Positions 7,339-15,439 of a DNA stretch of 47,395 nt are shown here, piece after piece. Each line of letters opens with the position of its first letter. The first letter of the stretch is position 1. Below the pieces are notes generated by a model. That model saw only the letters and a list, made by a program, of their open reading frames with translations, made no database searches and was not told the DNA's origin. Position numbers and translations under genes: made by a program. The DNA is from Epsilonproteobacteria bacterium UBA6211 (GTDB lineage Bacteria > Campylobacterota > Campylobacteria > Campylobacterales > Arcobacteraceae), in the NCBI GenBank assembly GCA_002421845.1, contig DISL01000080.1, positions 1-47,395 on the forward strand, read 5' to 3'.

Positions 7339-8411
7339 TAGTTACCGCTTACTGAGGTAGTTCTTTGAGTATCTTTTGTATCAACCCAGATATTTGGAGT
7401 GCTTCCACCAGGTGTTAAGAATATTTTTGCATCTTTGTTCTCTTTTAGAGCTTCATTAAATTTACCTTGAACTTTAACTTGTTCTAATTGTAATAAATCT
7501 CTTGTTAAAGATCTTGAAATCAATATATTTGACTCTGATTGAGCTTTTGCCTCTATAAGTATCGCATCCGCTTGACCTTGAGCCGCTATTCTTTTTGCTT
7601 GAGCTTCACCCTCTGCCAAAGCTGCTACTTTTTGTGCCTCTTGTTTTGCTCTTTCTACTTCATATCTAGTTCTTTCAGCCTCTTGGTTTGCTATTTGAAC
7701 TCTCTCGATTTGCTCTTTAATTTTTGGAGGTAAAATAATCTCTCTTAATTGAACCGATTGAAGTTCAACAGGTTTATTTGTCAAAGATTCTATCTTCTCT
7801 CTTATTCCAAGCTCTATTAAGTTTGCAATTTCATTTCTTTTTACTGGAAGTTCTTCAGCAGTAAAACTACCTACAACACTTCTTACGATATCTCTAACCA
7901 CAGGATTGATTATCTTTTCTTCCCAACTTAAACCCCAATTTGCTATAGTTTGAGGTGCTCCATGAGCTAGTAATCTATACTGTACGGTCAAATCTATTGA
8001 TACAGGAAGACCTCTTGAATCAAGGATATTGATGGCATTATTTACTTTAATACCGCTATCAAAAGTCCCTACATCTTCAGCAGCACTATAGTGCATAAGT
8101 CTTACTTTTGTATCAACTATATCAACTTTTTGTATTATCGGTATAAGAAGGTGAAATCCAGGGTACAAAGGTGTCTCTTCGTATTTACCTAGAACTTTGA
8201 TAAGCCCTAGTTCACCTGAATTGATAATAACAAAAGGCTTAGCAAGTACAAACACAAGTGCCACTATAATAGCACCATATATAAGTCCAGCTTTTTTTCC
8301 AAAGTTTTTGAACATTTCAGGCGGTTCAAAAGGTGGAGTATAACCACCACCGTTGCTACCACCACCGCTATTTTGTTGTCTATTCTTAAAGTAATCGTTG
8401 TCTATAGGCAT
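7338..8411 (-). CDS. Prohibitin-like SPFH/Band 7 membrane protein
   Basis: A Gly/Pro-rich cytosolic leader (1-35) precedes one membrane segment (about 42-62), the SPFH domain (about 64-255) and a long Ala/Glu-rich coiled coil (about 235-310) ending in a flexible tail. The RYEVERAKQEAQKVAALAEGE region is typical of prohibitin/HflK-C proteins. Such proteins form large membrane-bound cages and scaffold proteases (FtsH) or lipid domains. There is only one such gene here, without an hflK/hflC pair, so prohibitin-like is the better label. It overlaps hisIE by one base. Confidence 0.88.
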   Translation of the reverse strand: MPIDNDYFKNRQQNSGGGSNGGGYTPPFEPPEMFKNFGKKAGLIYGAIIVALVFVLAKPFVIINSGELGLIKVLGKYEETPLYPGFHLLIPIIQKVDIVDTKVRLMHYSAAEDVGTFDSGIKVNNAINILDSRGLPVSIDLTVQYRLLAHGAPQTIANWGLSWEEKIINPVVRDIVRSVVGSFTAEELPVKRNEIANLIELGIREKIESLTNKPVELQSVQLREIILPPKIKEQIERVQIANQEAERTRYEVERAKQEAQKVAALAEGEAQAKRIAAQGQADAILIEAKAQSESNILISRSLTRDLLQLEQVKVQGKFNEALKENKDAKIFLTPGGSTPNIWVDTKDTQRTTSVSGN

Positions 8412-8432
8412 TTTTGTTTCCTTTTTTTTAAA

Positions 8433-8503
8433 GAGCTACTGAGTGCTGAGTGACTGAGGTACTGAGTTTTTCTTTCTTAGTACCTCAGTACCTAAGTACC
8501 TTA
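8433..8503. repeat. Octamer repeat in inverted arrangement (GGTACTGA family), copy 3
   Basis: 8433-8466 holds 7-8 base units ending TGACTGA and GGTACTGA. After a TTTTTCTTT spacer, 8477-8503 holds the same repeat in reverse orientation (GGTACTTA, GGTACTGA, GGTACTAA on the minus strand). Together they can form a long hairpin between ilvE and the SPFH gene. Confidence 0.6.
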
Positions 8504-8513
8504 TTAGCTCCAC

Positions 8514-9434
8514 TTAATTAATGTACGTCAAATATTTAGTATATTTAGGGTTTTTCCCTGCAACTACGTCAAAATATGCTGATTGTATTTTTTCGGTAAT
8601 AGGTCCTCTTGCACCACATCCCAAAACTCTAGCATCAACTTCTCTAATAGGTGTAACTTCCGCAGCAGTTCCAGTAAAAAACGCTTCATCTGCGATATAT
8701 ACCTCATCTCTTGTAATTCTTCTTCTAACTACTTCTATACCCATATCTTTTGCTAAGTCTATAACCGTAGCTTGTGTGATAGATTCTAGTGTATTGTCAC
8801 TTGGAGGAGAAATCAAAACACCGTCTCTAACGATAAAGAAACAAGCTCCACTAGCTTCAGCTATGAAACCTTGGTCATCTCTAAGCAATGCTTCATCATA
8901 TCCGGCTTCAACTGCCTCAAATTTTGCCATTTGACTATTTAGGTAGTTTGCAACCGCTTTTGCTTTACCCATACCTGATGTGTTTGGAGTTCTTGTAAAA
9001 GATGATATTTTTACTCTAACACCTTTTTTAAGTCCCTCTTCACCTAGATAAGCGCCCCACTCCCAAGCTGAAATTGATACTTTTACAGGTGCATCTTTGT
9101 GATAAACACCCATTACACCGTATCCAAGATATACTAAAGGTCTGATATAAGCACCGTTAAATAGTTCATTTTTTTGTAATAATTCAACTTGAGCTTTGTT
9201 TAATTCTTCCAAAGAAAAAGGTACGTTCATCAAAGTCATTTTTGATGAGTTTAAAAGTCTTTGCGTATGTTCATTAAGTTTGAATATAGCACATCTTCCA
9301 TCTACGGTTTTGTATGCTTTAGTCCCTTCTATAGCACCGTTGCCGTAGTGTAGTGTGTGTGAAAGTACGTGTACTTTTGCGTCATGCCAAGGAGTAAAAT
9401 CTCCGTCCATCCATATATATTTTGATTCGTTCAT
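8514..9434 (-). CDS. ilvE: Branched-chain amino acid aminotransferase
   Basis: A PLP enzyme for the last step of valine, leucine and isoleucine synthesis. The fold-class IV features are present: the PLP lysine is Lys159 in AKAVANYLNS, and the phosphate-binding region is EASGACFF and GTAAEVTPI. SLESITQATV-type sequence occurs as NTLESITQATVIDLA. The length of 306 is standard. D-amino-acid aminotransferases share the fold, but the SGMGKAKAVANYL region and length favour IlvE. A possible promoter lies in the 88-base gap to the next gene. Confidence 0.95.
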   Translation of the reverse strand: MNESKYIWMDGDFTPWHDAKVHVLSHTLHYGNGAIEGTKAYKTVDGRCAIFKLNEHTQRLLNSSKMTLMNVPFSLEELNKAQVELLQKNELFNGAYIRPLVYLGYGVMGVYHKDAPVKVSISAWEWGAYLGEEGLKKGVRVKISSFTRTPNTSGMGKAKAVANYLNSQMAKFEAVEAGYDEALLRDDQGFIAEASGACFFIVRDGVLISPPSDNTLESITQATVIDLAKDMGIEVVRRRITRDEVYIADEAFFTGTAAEVTPIREVDARVLGCGARGPITEKIQSAYFDVVAGKNPKYTKYLTYIN

Positions 9435-9522
9435 TCTTTTGTATCCTAAGATAAATTTTAAGTCATTAGTATATCCAAATTATCTTAAAAGTATATGAAA
9501 ACAAAAGGGTAACACAAAGGTA

Positions 9523-10551
9523 TTATAAAGTTCCTACGACTGCTTTTGTAATAAAATATCCACCTACAACTAACCAAACAAACATAACAAACGCTGCATA
9601 AAAAGGTGCAGCTCCTACGCTTTTGAATTTTGAAAATTTAGTACCCATACCGAGTGCAGTCATGGCAACGGTAAGCAAAAACGTATCTATTTCATTTATA
9701 ATATCTACTATATTTTGCGGTAAAAGTTGCAAGGAGTTAAAACCTGCAACCAATATAAAATATACCGCAAACCAAGGTATTACGATATTGGCTTTTGTAT
9801 CTTTTGAGTTGTTTTTAGCAGAATATGCAAGGTACAATCCTAGTAATATAAGCATCGGAGCTATTAAAAGAACTCTTGTCATCTTAACTATTACAGCCGT
9901 ATCACTTGTCTCCTGCGTAAAAGCACCCCCTACGGCAACCACTTGAGCCACTTCATGAACCGTACCACCCGTATAAATCCCAAATTCCCTAGCACTCATA
10001 TCTAGTATTCCCGACGCATAAAGTGCAGGGTATAAAAACATAGCAATCGTCCCGAATAATACAACCATAGATACGGCAATAGCTGCTTTGTACTCTTGCG
10101 ATTTTAATACAGGCTCCGTTGCAAGTACGGCAGCAGCACCGCATACGGATGCTCCTGAAGCATTTAGCATAGAGGTATCTCTATCAAGTTTAAAAAACTT
10201 TATCCCTGCATAGGTACCTATAATAAAAGTGGAGGTAAGCATAATCAAAGATACCAAAAATCCATCCATACCGACCTCTGCTATTTGAGAAAAAGTTATT
10301 CTAAAACCATAAAATACGATGGCAAATCTAAGTATTTTTTTACCGCTAAAAGTTATCCCTGCATCCCAAGCCGATGGTATTTTGTTGTGTATCGTATTGG
10401 CATAAAACATACCCAAAACTATACCTATAACAAGAGGTGATAATCCTAAGTTTTTTATTATTTGAATATCGGCAATCATAGTTGCCGCAGCTGCAAAAAT
10501 AGCTACAAATAAAACGCCGTTTATTATATTTTTTGTATTTTTAGAGAGCAT
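9523..10551 (-). CDS. YeiH/UPF0324-family putative sulfate exporter
   Basis: An integral membrane protein of about ten helices, 342 residues, with the family's glycine-rich blocks GIVLGMFYANTI, NASGASVCGAAAVLATEPV and GIYTGGTVHEVAQVVAVG. The family (YeiH) is annotated as a putative sulfate/sulfonate exporter; substrate proof is thin. It is divergent from the aldehyde dehydrogenase gene, sharing a 97-base region. Confidence 0.85.
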   Translation of the reverse strand: MLSKNTKNIINGVLFVAIFAAAATMIADIQIIKNLGLSPLVIGIVLGMFYANTIHNKIPSAWDAGITFSGKKILRFAIVFYGFRITFSQIAEVGMDGFLVSLIMLTSTFIIGTYAGIKFFKLDRDTSMLNASGASVCGAAAVLATEPVLKSQEYKAAIAVSMVVLFGTIAMFLYPALYASGILDMSAREFGIYTGGTVHEVAQVVAVGGAFTQETSDTAVIVKMTRVLLIAPMLILLGLYLAYSAKNNSKDTKANIVIPWFAVYFILVAGFNSLQLLPQNIVDIINEIDTFLLTVAMTALGMGTKFSKFKSVGAAPFYAAFVMFVWLVVGGYFITKAVVGTL

Positions 10552-10648
10552 ATAAATCCTAAATTTTTTTAATGAGCTTGTATTATATACAAATTTAGTT
10601 TTAAAGTTTTTGTGTTACAATGAAAAAAATTTATATCAAGGATAAGAC

Positions 10649-12064
10649 GTGACAGCTAATATTTTTATGGGGAGTACCGAAGTATCACGAGAAAACCTTA
10701 GTGATAGAATAAGCCCTTACTCAAATAAGGTAGTTTCAAGGTATCCAAACTGTACAAAAGAGGATACTATAAAAGCACTGGAAATAGCAAAAGAAGCATC
10801 GGTATTGTGTAAAAACTCTACACTCGCCCAAAGAATAGCATGGCTTGAAGATGTTGCATCAAGACTAAAAGAAAATCTTGAAGATATTGCTAAAACCATA
10901 ACCGATGAAGTGGGTAAACCGATATACTTTAGCCGTATAGAAGTATCTCGTGCCGTAGAGACTATCAAAGTATCTACGCAAGTCATAGCAGGTATTAGCG
11001 GTCATACTATACCTACTGATATAGCATCAAGCGGTAAGAAAACTATAGCTTTTTATAAAAGAGTACCAGTTGGCGTAGTGGCATGTATCACACCTTTTAA
11101 CTTTCCTCTAAATCTAATAATACATAAAATAGCTCCTGCTCTTGTAAGCGGTAATGCGGTGGTATTAAAACCAACCCCAGAAGCACCTTTGACGGCATAT
11201 AAAATATGTAAGCTTTTTATAGAATCACCATATGCAATAAAAGATGCACTAAGCCTTGTTTACGGTGATGTGGAGGTAGGAAGTACTCTAGTAAGTAGTA
11301 ATATTCCAAGGGTTTTGAGTTTTACCGGAAGTGTGCCTGTCGGAAAAATCATCACAAAAAATGCAGGGATAAAAAAGGTGAGTTTAGAACTTGGTGGAAA
11401 TGCAGCTACTTTTGTAGAAAAAAGTGGTGATTTAGCACTTGCAGCTTCAAGATGTGCTTACGGTGCGTTTTATAATAGCGGTCAAGTTTGTATAAGTTTA
11501 CAAAGAATTTACGTACACGATGAAGTGTATGATGAATTTGCAAGACTTTTGGTAGAAGAGACAAGTAAGTTAAAAATTGGTGACCCTTATGAGAGTGATA
11601 CGTTTATCGGACCTTTGATAAATGAAGATGCGATGCATAGAGCTAAAGGGTGGGTAGAATCGGCTATCAGTGAGGGTGCTGTTGCACTAACGGGAAATAA
11701 AATAGAGGGAAATCTATTTTATCCTACTATTATGAGTGAAGTAACGGACGATATGAATATAGTATGCGAAGAGGCGTTTGCCCCGATAGTTAGTCTTATC
11801 AAAATAAAAAGTTATGAAGAAGCAATGAGCAAAATCAACAACTCACCTTATGGACTACAATATTCTATTTTTACAAACAATTTAAGTCTAGTCTCAAGAT
11901 TTATAGATGAGGCTGATTGCGGTGGTGTGGTGATAAATGACATCCCAACTCTTAGATTTGATGTACAACCTTACGGTGGTGTAAAACTAAGCGGTATAGG
12001 TAAAGAAGGTCCACAGTTTGCGATAGAGGAATTTACTGAAATAAAATCTGTGGTTATTTGCTAA
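10649..12064 (+). CDS. NAD(P)-dependent aldehyde dehydrogenase
   Basis: An aldehyde dehydrogenase superfamily enzyme with catalytic Cys281 (SGQVC), general base Glu247 (LELGG) and the oxyanion Asn151 (PFNFP). At 471 residues it is a normal ALDH. The overall pattern (TPFNFPLNLIIHK, PYGGVKLSGIGKEGP) is closest to lactaldehyde/glyceraldehyde-3-phosphate (GapN-like) branches; the substrate cannot be decided. The GTG start has AAGGA 7 bases upstream; an ATG 18 bases later is the alternative. The stop codon touches the promoter of the second mini-ORF locus. Confidence 0.92.
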   Translation: MTANIFMGSTEVSRENLSDRISPYSNKVVSRYPNCTKEDTIKALEIAKEASVLCKNSTLAQRIAWLEDVASRLKENLEDIAKTITDEVGKPIYFSRIEVSRAVETIKVSTQVIAGISGHTIPTDIASSGKKTIAFYKRVPVGVVACITPFNFPLNLIIHKIAPALVSGNAVVLKPTPEAPLTAYKICKLFIESPYAIKDALSLVYGDVEVGSTLVSSNIPRVLSFTGSVPVGKIITKNAGIKKVSLELGGNAATFVEKSGDLALAASRCAYGAFYNSGQVCISLQRIYVHDEVYDEFARLLVEETSKLKIGDPYESDTFIGPLINEDAMHRAKGWVESAISEGAVALTGNKIEGNLFYPTIMSEVTDDMNIVCEEAFAPIVSLIKIKSYEEAMSKINNSPYGLQYSIFTNNLSLVSRFIDEADCGGVVINDIPTLRFDVQPYGGVKLSGIGKEGPQFAIEEFTEIKSVVIC

Positions 12065-12067
12065 CTA

Positions 12068-12097
12068 TTGACAATTATACTTTAAATGTGATACAAT
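12068..12097 (+). promoter_or_regulatory. Sigma70 promoter of the second mini-ORF locus
   Basis: TTGACA (12068-12073) and TACAAT (12092-12097) are 18 bases apart, with TG at 12089-12090 as an extended -10. It lies directly after the aldehyde dehydrogenase stop codon. Expected transcript start is about 12104. Confidence 0.75.
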
Positions 12098-12103
12098 TCA
12101 AAC

Positions 12104-12194
12104 ATTGATTATCATACATTGACTTAATTGGGCGTGATTAACCCAGTTGGTTGACGCTGAAAGAGATGGGGCTTACGCCCTGTCTCTTTTTTTT
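12104..12194 (+). ncRNA. Putative short RNA upstream of second hydrophobic mini-ORF
   Basis: The RNA would have a 7-bp internal hairpin (12126-12132 with 12142-12148). It ends in a strong intrinsic terminator: a 12-bp stem (12161-12172 with 12177-12188, two G-U pairs), a TTAC loop and a run of eight T (12187-12194). Its 5' end GATTATCATAC (12107-12117) is a perfect complement of 12234-12244, which contains the start codon of the following ORF. GACGCT (12153-12158) also complements AGCGTC (12214-12219). Confidence 0.6.
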
Positions 12195-12235
12195 GTGGGT
12201 AGTGTTGGGTGGGAGCGTCTATCATAGGAGTAGGT

Positions 12236-12298
12236 ATGATAATCAAACTGGTAGTACTTCTTTTGATATTTTTAGTCTTTGCGACTAAAGCTTATTAA
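12236..12298 (+). CDS. 20-residue hydrophobic peptide, Ibs-like (putative type I toxin)
   Basis: The ORF encodes MIIKLVVLLLIFLVFATKAY, one basic residue then a hydrophobic segment, as in Ibs-type toxins. The Shine-Dalgarno AGGAG (12226-12230) is 5 bases from the ATG. The start codon is inside the 11-base segment complementary to the upstream RNA's 5' end. GGTAGTAC within the ORF (12250-12257) is complementary to GTACTACC downstream (12334-12341), a 5'-3' closure of the kind that keeps type I toxin mRNAs untranslated. No own promoter is seen after the terminator. Confidence 0.6.
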   Translation: MIIKLVVLLLIFLVFATKAY

Positions 12299-12306
12299 AA
12301 GTGACA

Positions 12307-12333
12307 AAGAAAGGGACTAATCACCCCTTTCTT
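12307..12333. terminator. Hairpin between mini-ORF locus and NSS transporter gene
   Basis: Perfect 9-bp stem AAGAAAGGG/CCCTTTCTT (12307-12315 with 12325-12333). It sits between two convergent transcripts and probably serves both; the T-tract is weak on either side. Confidence 0.55.
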
Positions 12334-12349
12334 GTACTACCTCTTTTAT

Positions 12350-13696
12350 CTAAAACTTAATAAGTCCCAGTTTTTCTATCATCACAAGCCCTACACCTAA
12401 TGGAACTATAAATCTTATTGAAAATAACCATATCATATAAACTTTTTCAGAGATAAATCTACACATAGTTTGTTTTAAGATATTTTGGTCTGCAAAAAAA
12501 CCTACGAATATTGCCGTTATTATACCGCCCAAAGGCAATAAAATAGCCGAAGAGATATAATCAAACCAATCAAAAAGTGATTTTGAACCAAATGTTAAAG
12601 CTTCGCTATACCCCTCTATATTTGATAAAAGAGAAATAAGTCCTGCTACTATCAGTATAGCAGTTATGATATAAGTCGCTTTTATTCTTGATATACTAGT
12701 AGTCTCTTCTACGTACCTAACACCTGGTTCTAGTATCGAAATAGCAGATGTTATACCTGCAAAAGCAAGAGCTATGAAAAAAGACACTGCAAGGATATTT
12801 CCAACGGCTCCAAATTCATAAAAAAGTGCAGGTAAAGTGATAAATACTAGCCCTGCACCTTGTGAGCTTTCAAATCCTGCATTGAATAAAATAGTAAAAA
12901 TCACCAACCCTGCCATAAGTGCTATAACAGTATCCAAAACCGCAACTATTATGGATGATTTTACTATATTCGTTTCACTATCCATACTCGCTGAATATGT
13001 CAAAATAACCGCCATACCGATAGATAAGGTAAAAAATGCGTGACCTACCGCCACAAGAATAGATTCAGCATGAAACTTCTCAAAATTTGGATAAAACAAA
13101 AAGCTAAATGCTTTGCCGAAACTATCAAAACTCATAGAATAAAGTAACATACCCACTAAAATAAGTATAAGAGTCGGCATCAAAACTTTATTCATTTTCT
13201 CTATACCCTCTTTGACCCCTCTTGATACAGTATAAGCTATAATGGCAAAAGATACTAGAAAATAAAATACCTGTGACGATAAATCTTTGGTAAGAAGACT
13301 CATAAAAACTTGCTCTGCCTCTTCTACGCTAGATGGTAAACTAGTCAAAGAGATAACGATATATTGCAAAATCCAACCTATAACTATCACGTAAAAAGAC
13401 AAAATAGCTAGTGCAGTTACAAAGGTAAATCCTGCCAATTTCCACCCTTTTTTGTTTTTGATAGCTAAGGTCTCAAAAGCACTTACACTATTTTGACCTG
13501 TCTTGTAGCCCATATAAGATTCGGCTATAAATACGCTAATACCAACAAGAACAATAGTCAAAAGATATACAAGTACAAACACACCACCGCCGTTATCACC
13601 CGTAATATAAGGAAATTTCCATACATTACCTAGTCCTACGGCACTCCCTGCGGCAGCAAGTATAAACCCTGCCTTGGTAAATTTATCTCTAATCAT
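12350..13696 (-). CDS. Sodium-dependent transporter, neurotransmitter:sodium symporter (NSS) family
   Basis: An integral membrane Na+-coupled symporter. The N-terminal signature GSAVGLGNVWKFPY (17-30) forms the unwound TM1 of the LeuT fold that binds Na+ and substrate. The 448 residues give about eleven membrane helices, like other bacterial NSS proteins (for example MhsT/TnaT types). Substrates in bacteria are usually amino acids; which one is unknown. It is divergent from the radical SAM gene; the 141-base gap has A/T-rich promoter-like sequence on both sides. Confidence 0.93.
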   Translation of the reverse strand: MIRDKFTKAGFILAAAGSAVGLGNVWKFPYITGDNGGGVFVLVYLLTIVLVGISVFIAESYMGYKTGQNSVSAFETLAIKNKKGWKLAGFTFVTALAILSFYVIVIGWILQYIVISLTSLPSSVEEAEQVFMSLLTKDLSSQVFYFLVSFAIIAYTVSRGVKEGIEKMNKVLMPTLILILVGMLLYSMSFDSFGKAFSFLFYPNFEKFHAESILVAVGHAFFTLSIGMAVILTYSASMDSETNIVKSSIIVAVLDTVIALMAGLVIFTILFNAGFESSQGAGLVFITLPALFYEFGAVGNILAVSFFIALAFAGITSAISILEPGVRYVEETTSISRIKATYIITAILIVAGLISLLSNIEGYSEALTFGSKSLFDWFDYISSAILLPLGGIITAIFVGFFADQNILKQTMCRFISEKVYMIWLFSIRFIVPLGVGLVMIEKLGLIKF

Positions 13697-13837
13697 AGCA
13701 ACTCCGTATAATTATATATAAAAATTATACACTGATAAAAATTAAATTTCTAAACAATAGGGTTTTTGCAATCAAATTTATACGATTTTGTAACGTTTTT
13801 TAAAGTACATATAGCTTCAATATGATAAAATAAAGTT

Positions 13838-15088
13838 ATGATTAATTATAAAGACTTAAACCAAATAAAATGGAATATTCAAACTACTATTGCTTCAAAA
13901 GTAATGGGCATAGCTACAGACAAATATTTAAGGCTATCTCCCACTTCACACACACTTGGTATTTGCAAAGATTCCAATAAAAGACTTTTATATATACATA
14001 TCCCGTTTTGTGCTAGTTTATGCCCTTATTGTTCTTTTCACAAATTTTTATTTGACGAAAATACGGCTATAACGTATTTTGAACTTTTAAGATACGAAAT
14101 GAAAATGGTTTATAATCTTGGATATAAATTTGATTCAGTATATTTCGGCGGTGGAACTACTACTATTTTGCCCCTAGAACTTTCAAAAACAATAGACTAT
14201 GCAAAGTCGCTTTTTGATATAAAAGAGATTTCATGCGAAAGTACACCTATGGCTTTGAAGTCACTGATAGAACATAATCTCCACAAAAAAATAGATAGGC
14301 TTTCAGTGGGTATTCAATCATTTAACGATGAGTATCTCAAACAAATCCAACGATACAAAAAGTTCGGCTCGGCACAGGAACAATACGAAAAAGTCAAAAA
14401 TGCCATAGGACTTTTTAAAGCTATCAATATAGATATTATCTACAACTACCCAAATCAAAGTGAAGAGGAGCTAAGTGAGGATATAAATACAATTTTGAGT
14501 CTTAAGCCAAATCAAGTGACGTTTTATCCTTTGATGTATTCACCGAGTCTTAAAAAAACCCTCACCAAACAATGGGGAAAAACATCCGATGAACAAGAGG
14601 CAAAATTATATAAACTAATACTAGAAAAAATGAAAAGCATGTACACCCAAAGGTCATCTTGGGCTTGGTCACTCCAAAGCAAAGATATAATAGATGAGTA
14701 TGTTATAGAACGAGCTGAATATATAGGAATAGGAAGCGGAGCTTTTAGTTTTGTAGGAGATACACTTTATGCAAATACATTTTCTTTGAAAATCTATGAG
14801 GCTATGATAACACAAGGAAAACTACCCATAACCCACAACGCAGTATTTCCCAAAAGAGCCATCAAACAATATCGTATGACGGTTGAACTTTTCGGTTTAC
14901 AAAAATCAAATGAACATTTGTATTTTGAAGAGTTGCTTTTAAAACTTTACGGGGCTTACAACAAAGACGCAATAAGTGCAAAAGGTGCTTTTTTGTTTTC
15001 TGTTTTGATGAAAGAGTTTTATAACGGGATGGATAACGTAAGAGCGACTATGAGAAGTAAGCTAAAAGAAGAAGACGGCTTACTCTAG
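13838..15088 (+). CDS. HemN/HemW-like radical SAM protein (coproporphyrinogen III oxidase family)
   Basis: The radical SAM cluster motif CxxxCxxC is seen as Cys58, Cys62, Cys65 in IPFCASLCPYCSF, followed by GGGTTT (104-109) for SAM binding. At 416 residues with a HemN-type C-terminal part it belongs to the coproporphyrinogen-oxidase-like group. That group includes true HemN, the heme chaperone HemW and heme-degrading HutW; motifs alone do not decide. True HemN has a second SAM site and is longer, so HemW-like or an accessory role fits better. The 3' end overlaps convergent hypA by 9 bases. Confidence 0.8.
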   Translation: MINYKDLNQIKWNIQTTIASKVMGIATDKYLRLSPTSHTLGICKDSNKRLLYIHIPFCASLCPYCSFHKFLFDENTAITYFELLRYEMKMVYNLGYKFDSVYFGGGTTTILPLELSKTIDYAKSLFDIKEISCESTPMALKSLIEHNLHKKIDRLSVGIQSFNDEYLKQIQRYKKFGSAQEQYEKVKNAIGLFKAINIDIIYNYPNQSEEELSEDINTILSLKPNQVTFYPLMYSPSLKKTLTKQWGKTSDEQEAKLYKLILEKMKSMYTQRSSWAWSLQSKDIIDEYVIERAEYIGIGSGAFSFVGDTLYANTFSLKIYEAMITQGKLPITHNAVFPKRAIKQYRMTVELFGLQKSNEHLYFEELLLKLYGAYNKDAISAKGAFLFSVLMKEFYNGMDNVRATMRSKLKEEDGLL

Positions 15089-15421
15089 CTCTAAGCTCAT
15101 AAGATACATATCCTCACCGTCTATAGTGGAAACACTTAAACTACCGCATTTTTGGCATTTAAACTCCATCTCATCTAGCGTAGTTTGATGACCGCACTCC
15201 GTGCATTGTATCACGACAGGTTGGGAGTTGATAATAAAATCTGCATTTTCACAAATAGTTGTTTCTTTGAAAGTATCAAAAGCACTCTGTAACAAATCAG
15301 GCTCTACACCGCTAAGTACCCCTATTTTGACCACGACTTTTGTCACTTTTGAGGCATCATTTTGCTTTGCATGATTTTCACAACTCTCAAGAAGTGATTG
15401 AACTATACTGTATTCGTGCAT
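15080..15421 (-). CDS. hypA: Hydrogenase nickel incorporation protein HypA
   Basis: A nickel metallochaperone for [NiFe] hydrogenase (and urease in Helicobacter), partner of HypB. It begins MHEYSIV with the nickel-binding His2, and has the zinc site Cys73/Cys76 and Cys89/Cys92. At 113 residues it is full length. GGAG sits upstream of the ATG. It is only 18 bases after the phosphatase gene of the second cassette, so its transcription now seems to depend on that cassette rather than directly on hypE. Confidence 0.95.
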   Translation of the reverse strand: MHEYSIVQSLLESCENHAKQNDASKVTKVVVKIGVLSGVEPDLLQSAFDTFKETTICENADFIINSQPVVIQCTECGHQTTLDEMEFKCQKCGSLSVSTIDGEDMYLMSLELE

Positions 15422-15439
15422 AAAAACTCCATTTTTTAA

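Noticed and set aside
1461..8503. CRISPR array from the repeated ACTGAG units
   Set aside because: Units are 7-8 bases without spacers, and no cas genes are present.
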